NCBI GenBank assembly: GCA_050949865.1
Contig: JBMNGN010000004.1
Coordinates: 310,001-374,000 of the forward strand
DNA length: 64,000 nucleotides
DNA from: JBMNGN01 sp050949865
GTDB taxonomy: Bacteria; Bacillota; Syntrophomonadia; Syntrophomonadales; Syntrophomonadaceae
Direction: 5' to 3'
Position numbers and translations under genes: made by a program. The notes beneath the pieces are model-generated. The model was not told the origin of the DNA, did no database searches, and saw only the letters and a program-made list of their open reading frames with translations. Below are positions 62,551 to 64,000 of the stretch, piece by piece (the stretch's first letter is position 1; every line of letters begins with the position of its first letter).

Positions 62551-62823
62551 ATGAAATTTAAAAAGCACACGGCATTTATGATTGATTTCATCTCGGATTT
62601 CGTAAACGGAGATTTGGAACGTTATTTTTTTGATTTGGATTACCCTGCCTATGTGATAGAGCATTTTCCCCATATGGAGCTTGAGAACAGCAAATTTGCG
62701 GTTAGGTTTGCTCAAACTGTAGATCGGGCATATGAGCGCGGAACTGATCTTGGTCTGTCAGATGAAGAGTTTAGAAATGAAATCTCCAAGGCGCTTAATG
62801 AATGGCTAACGGGAAAGGCCTGA
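62551..62823 (+). CDS. IS66-associated small ORF
   Basis: 90 aa, acidic and helical (MKFKKHTAFMIDFISDFVNG ... EWLTGKA). The ATG directly follows the tnpC stop, so it is probably co-translated. Small ORFs at this place accompany some Firmicute IS66 elements. No function known to me. Confidence 0.7.
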   Translation: MKFKKHTAFMIDFISDFVNGDLERYFFDLDYPAYVIEHFPHMELENSKFAVRFAQTVDRAYERGTDLGLSDEEFRNEISKALNEWLTGKA

Positions 62824-62903
62824 CATGATTTAAATAAATCGTCCTGGTAGTGTTGACGCTTACCATGATTTAAATAAATCGTCCTGGTAGTGTTGACGCT
62901 TAC
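62824..62903. repeat. Tandem 40-bp repeat carrying the IS66 right end
   Basis: Two identical 40-bp units (62824-62863 and 62864-62903), each ending in GTTGACGCTTAC, the right terminal repeat. The first unit begins right after the fourth ORF's stop. Confidence 0.95.
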
Positions 62904-62951
62904 GGGAGTACCCGAAGGGTGTGCTCCCCTTGTCACCCCCTTGTGTCCGAC

Positions 62952-62977
62952 AAAAAAGCCCTGCTATTAGCAGGGGC
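62952..62977 (-). terminator. rRNA operon terminator
   Basis: GCCCTGC/GCAGGGG stem with a 5-nt loop (62958-62976) is followed on the minus strand by six T residues. It is about 235 bp past the 5S 3' end and the last strong terminator before the IS. Confidence 0.85.
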
Positions 62978-63212
62978 CTGTCTTTCTGTTACACCGGACT
63001 TGAACTTCGCTGTGCTCGTTCAAAGTCTCGATCTGCCCGAAAAAAATTAATTCCTGGCGACGTCCTACTCCGACCGAAGGAAGTGCCGCAACCTTAACTG
63101 TGAGCTCCGGGGGAGCGAACATCAGTAGTCCCCGTAGGGGGGCAAATAGAAGGCCGATAGGCCTGACTGCCGGCGCCCACAGCGACAAGTATACTCTTGC
63201 CAGAAAAATTAA
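62978..63212. repeat. rRNA-associated hairpin repeat mosaic (right block)
   Basis: Between the terminator and the 5S gene. It has a type A hairpin (62996-63029), a 5S 3'-end fragment (about 63052-63070, CCTGGCGACGTCCTACTC) and the 101-bp repeat 63060-63160, identical to 59877-59977 except one base. A CCCCGTAGGGG hairpin lies at 63129. Confidence 0.85.
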
Positions 63213-63329
63213 TTCCTGGCAACGTCCTACTCTCCCACAGCTTCACTGCAGTACCATCGGCGCTGGAGGGCTTAACTGCCGTGTTCGGGATGGGAACGGG
63301 TGTTTCACCTCCGCTATTGTCACCAGGAA
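63213..63329 (-). rRNA. rrf: 5S ribosomal RNA
   Basis: About 117 nt. On the minus strand it starts TTCCTGGTGACAATAGCGGA, contains the conserved CCCATCCCGAACACGG loop and ends AGTAGGACGTTGCCAGGAA. The two ends pair as expected. It lies downstream of the 23S gene. Ends are estimated to about 2 nt. Confidence 0.95.
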
Positions 63330-63695
63330 TTTTTATACCTTATTTAATTTGTTATATAAATCCGTCGGGGCGTTGCCTTCTAGTCTGTCGCTCCGGTCCC
63401 CTCCGTCCCCTTCATTCTTAATTGCGCGAAACGCAACTGAGGCGCATCTCTAATCCCCAATGGGGGCATCCCTCGGATGAGGGGATTAATTCAATCGGAC
63501 ATTTATTATTCGCTTCGCTCATATAAATGTCTCGATTTCATTAACTATTGCGACGGCCACATTCTGTCGCCTAGTGTCGATGGATCGAAACCCGAAGGGT
63601 TGAGCATCGACGCACCAGGAATTCTTATCTCTTATTTATATTTATTTTATATTTATCAATTCTTTCAAAGCTGCATATGAAGAAAGTTTTCGCTT
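63330..63695. repeat. 23S-5S spacer with hairpin modules
   Basis: About 366 bp, long for this spacer, with no tRNA found. It has a type C hairpin TTGCG-CGAAA-CGCAA next to GAGGCGCAT (63421-63446), a CCCCAATGGGG hairpin, a type A hairpin with altered stem (63497-63535) and a long stem GTGTCGATG / CATCGACGCAC (about 63575-63617) around AACCCGAAGGGTT. Confidence 0.8.

Positions 63696-64000
<305 letters not shown>

Larger units (their letters stand above)
60052..62903 (+). mobile_element. IS66-family insertion sequence
   Basis: About 2.85 kb. The ends are inverted: GTAAGCGTCAA at 60052 and TTGACGCTTAC ending at 62903, the IS66-family terminal sequence. Inside are tnpA, tnpB, tnpC and a small fourth ORF, all on the plus strand and intact. 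The 8 bp outside each end differ, so no target duplication is seen. The right end is present twice in tandem. Confidence 0.93.

Noticed and set aside
59607..63695. CRISPR-like array in the repeat region
   Set aside because: Repeats are few, irregular in spacing and themselves hairpins of varied sequence. No regular spacers and no cas genes.

Overview
The window looks like a chromosomal segment of a low-to-mid GC, anaerobic, endospore-forming Firmicute (Clostridia; a Syntrophomonas-like organism is my best guess, by inference only). Three things point there: many sporulation genes (spoIIE, spoIIR, spoVB, spoVT, yabP, yabQ, a fin-like gene, two YhcN/YlaJ lipoproteins, a cgeB-like gene), clear conservation of the Bacillus oriC-proximal gene order, and a formate/nitrite channel next to a beta-carbonic anhydrase. 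Almost all genes lie on the minus strand. If the Bacillus layout holds, replication runs right to left and these genes are co-directional with it.

Right edge (59.7-64 kb): the 3' end of a 23S rRNA gene and a 5S rRNA gene on the minus strand, then a rho-independent terminator, then a complete-looking IS66-family element (tnpA, tnpB, tnpC and a small fourth ORF). The 23S-5S spacer and the DNA on both sides of the IS are a mosaic of short GC-rich hairpin modules. Some stems vary with compensating changes, and there are extra fragments of the 5S 3' end. 44-59.6 kb: the Bacillus-like block asnS, MerR regulator, lysine/arginine decarboxylase-like gene, tmk, holB, ricT, yabA, trmN6, rsmI, abrB (plus strand), metG, tatD, yabE-like, two YhcN-like lipoproteins, rsmA (ksgA) and veg.

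36-44 kb: an accessory segment between veg and spoIIR/ispE. It holds a CgeB-like glycosyltransferase, two more glycosyltransferases, a small zinc-ribbon protein, a DUF3794 protein, a patatin-like phospholipase and small basic ORFs. Four transcription units here start behind sites matching or nearly matching a sigma-K promoter (AC-N17-CATANNNTA). I therefore read it as a late mother-cell spore-surface glycosylation island. 18.5-36 kb: core genes ispE, a GntR regulator, an NTP-transferase, glmU, prs, rplY (ctc), pth, fin-like, mfd, spoVT, spoVB, mazG, hup, rqcP (S4), yabP, yabQ, a small HTH gene overlapping divIC, an S1-domain gene, a Ppx/GppA gene and a carbonic anhydrase.

Left part (1-18 kb): an FNT channel, spoIIE, tilS and ftsH, then a nearly continuous run of cofactor genes. 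These are folate (folP-folB-folK), pantothenate (a DUF2520 PanG-type reductase candidate, panB, panC, panD), NAD (nadA, nadB, nadC), biotin uptake (bioY behind a textbook BirA operator), CoA (coaX) and the start of dusB. I found no CRISPR array, no tRNA and no classical defence system.
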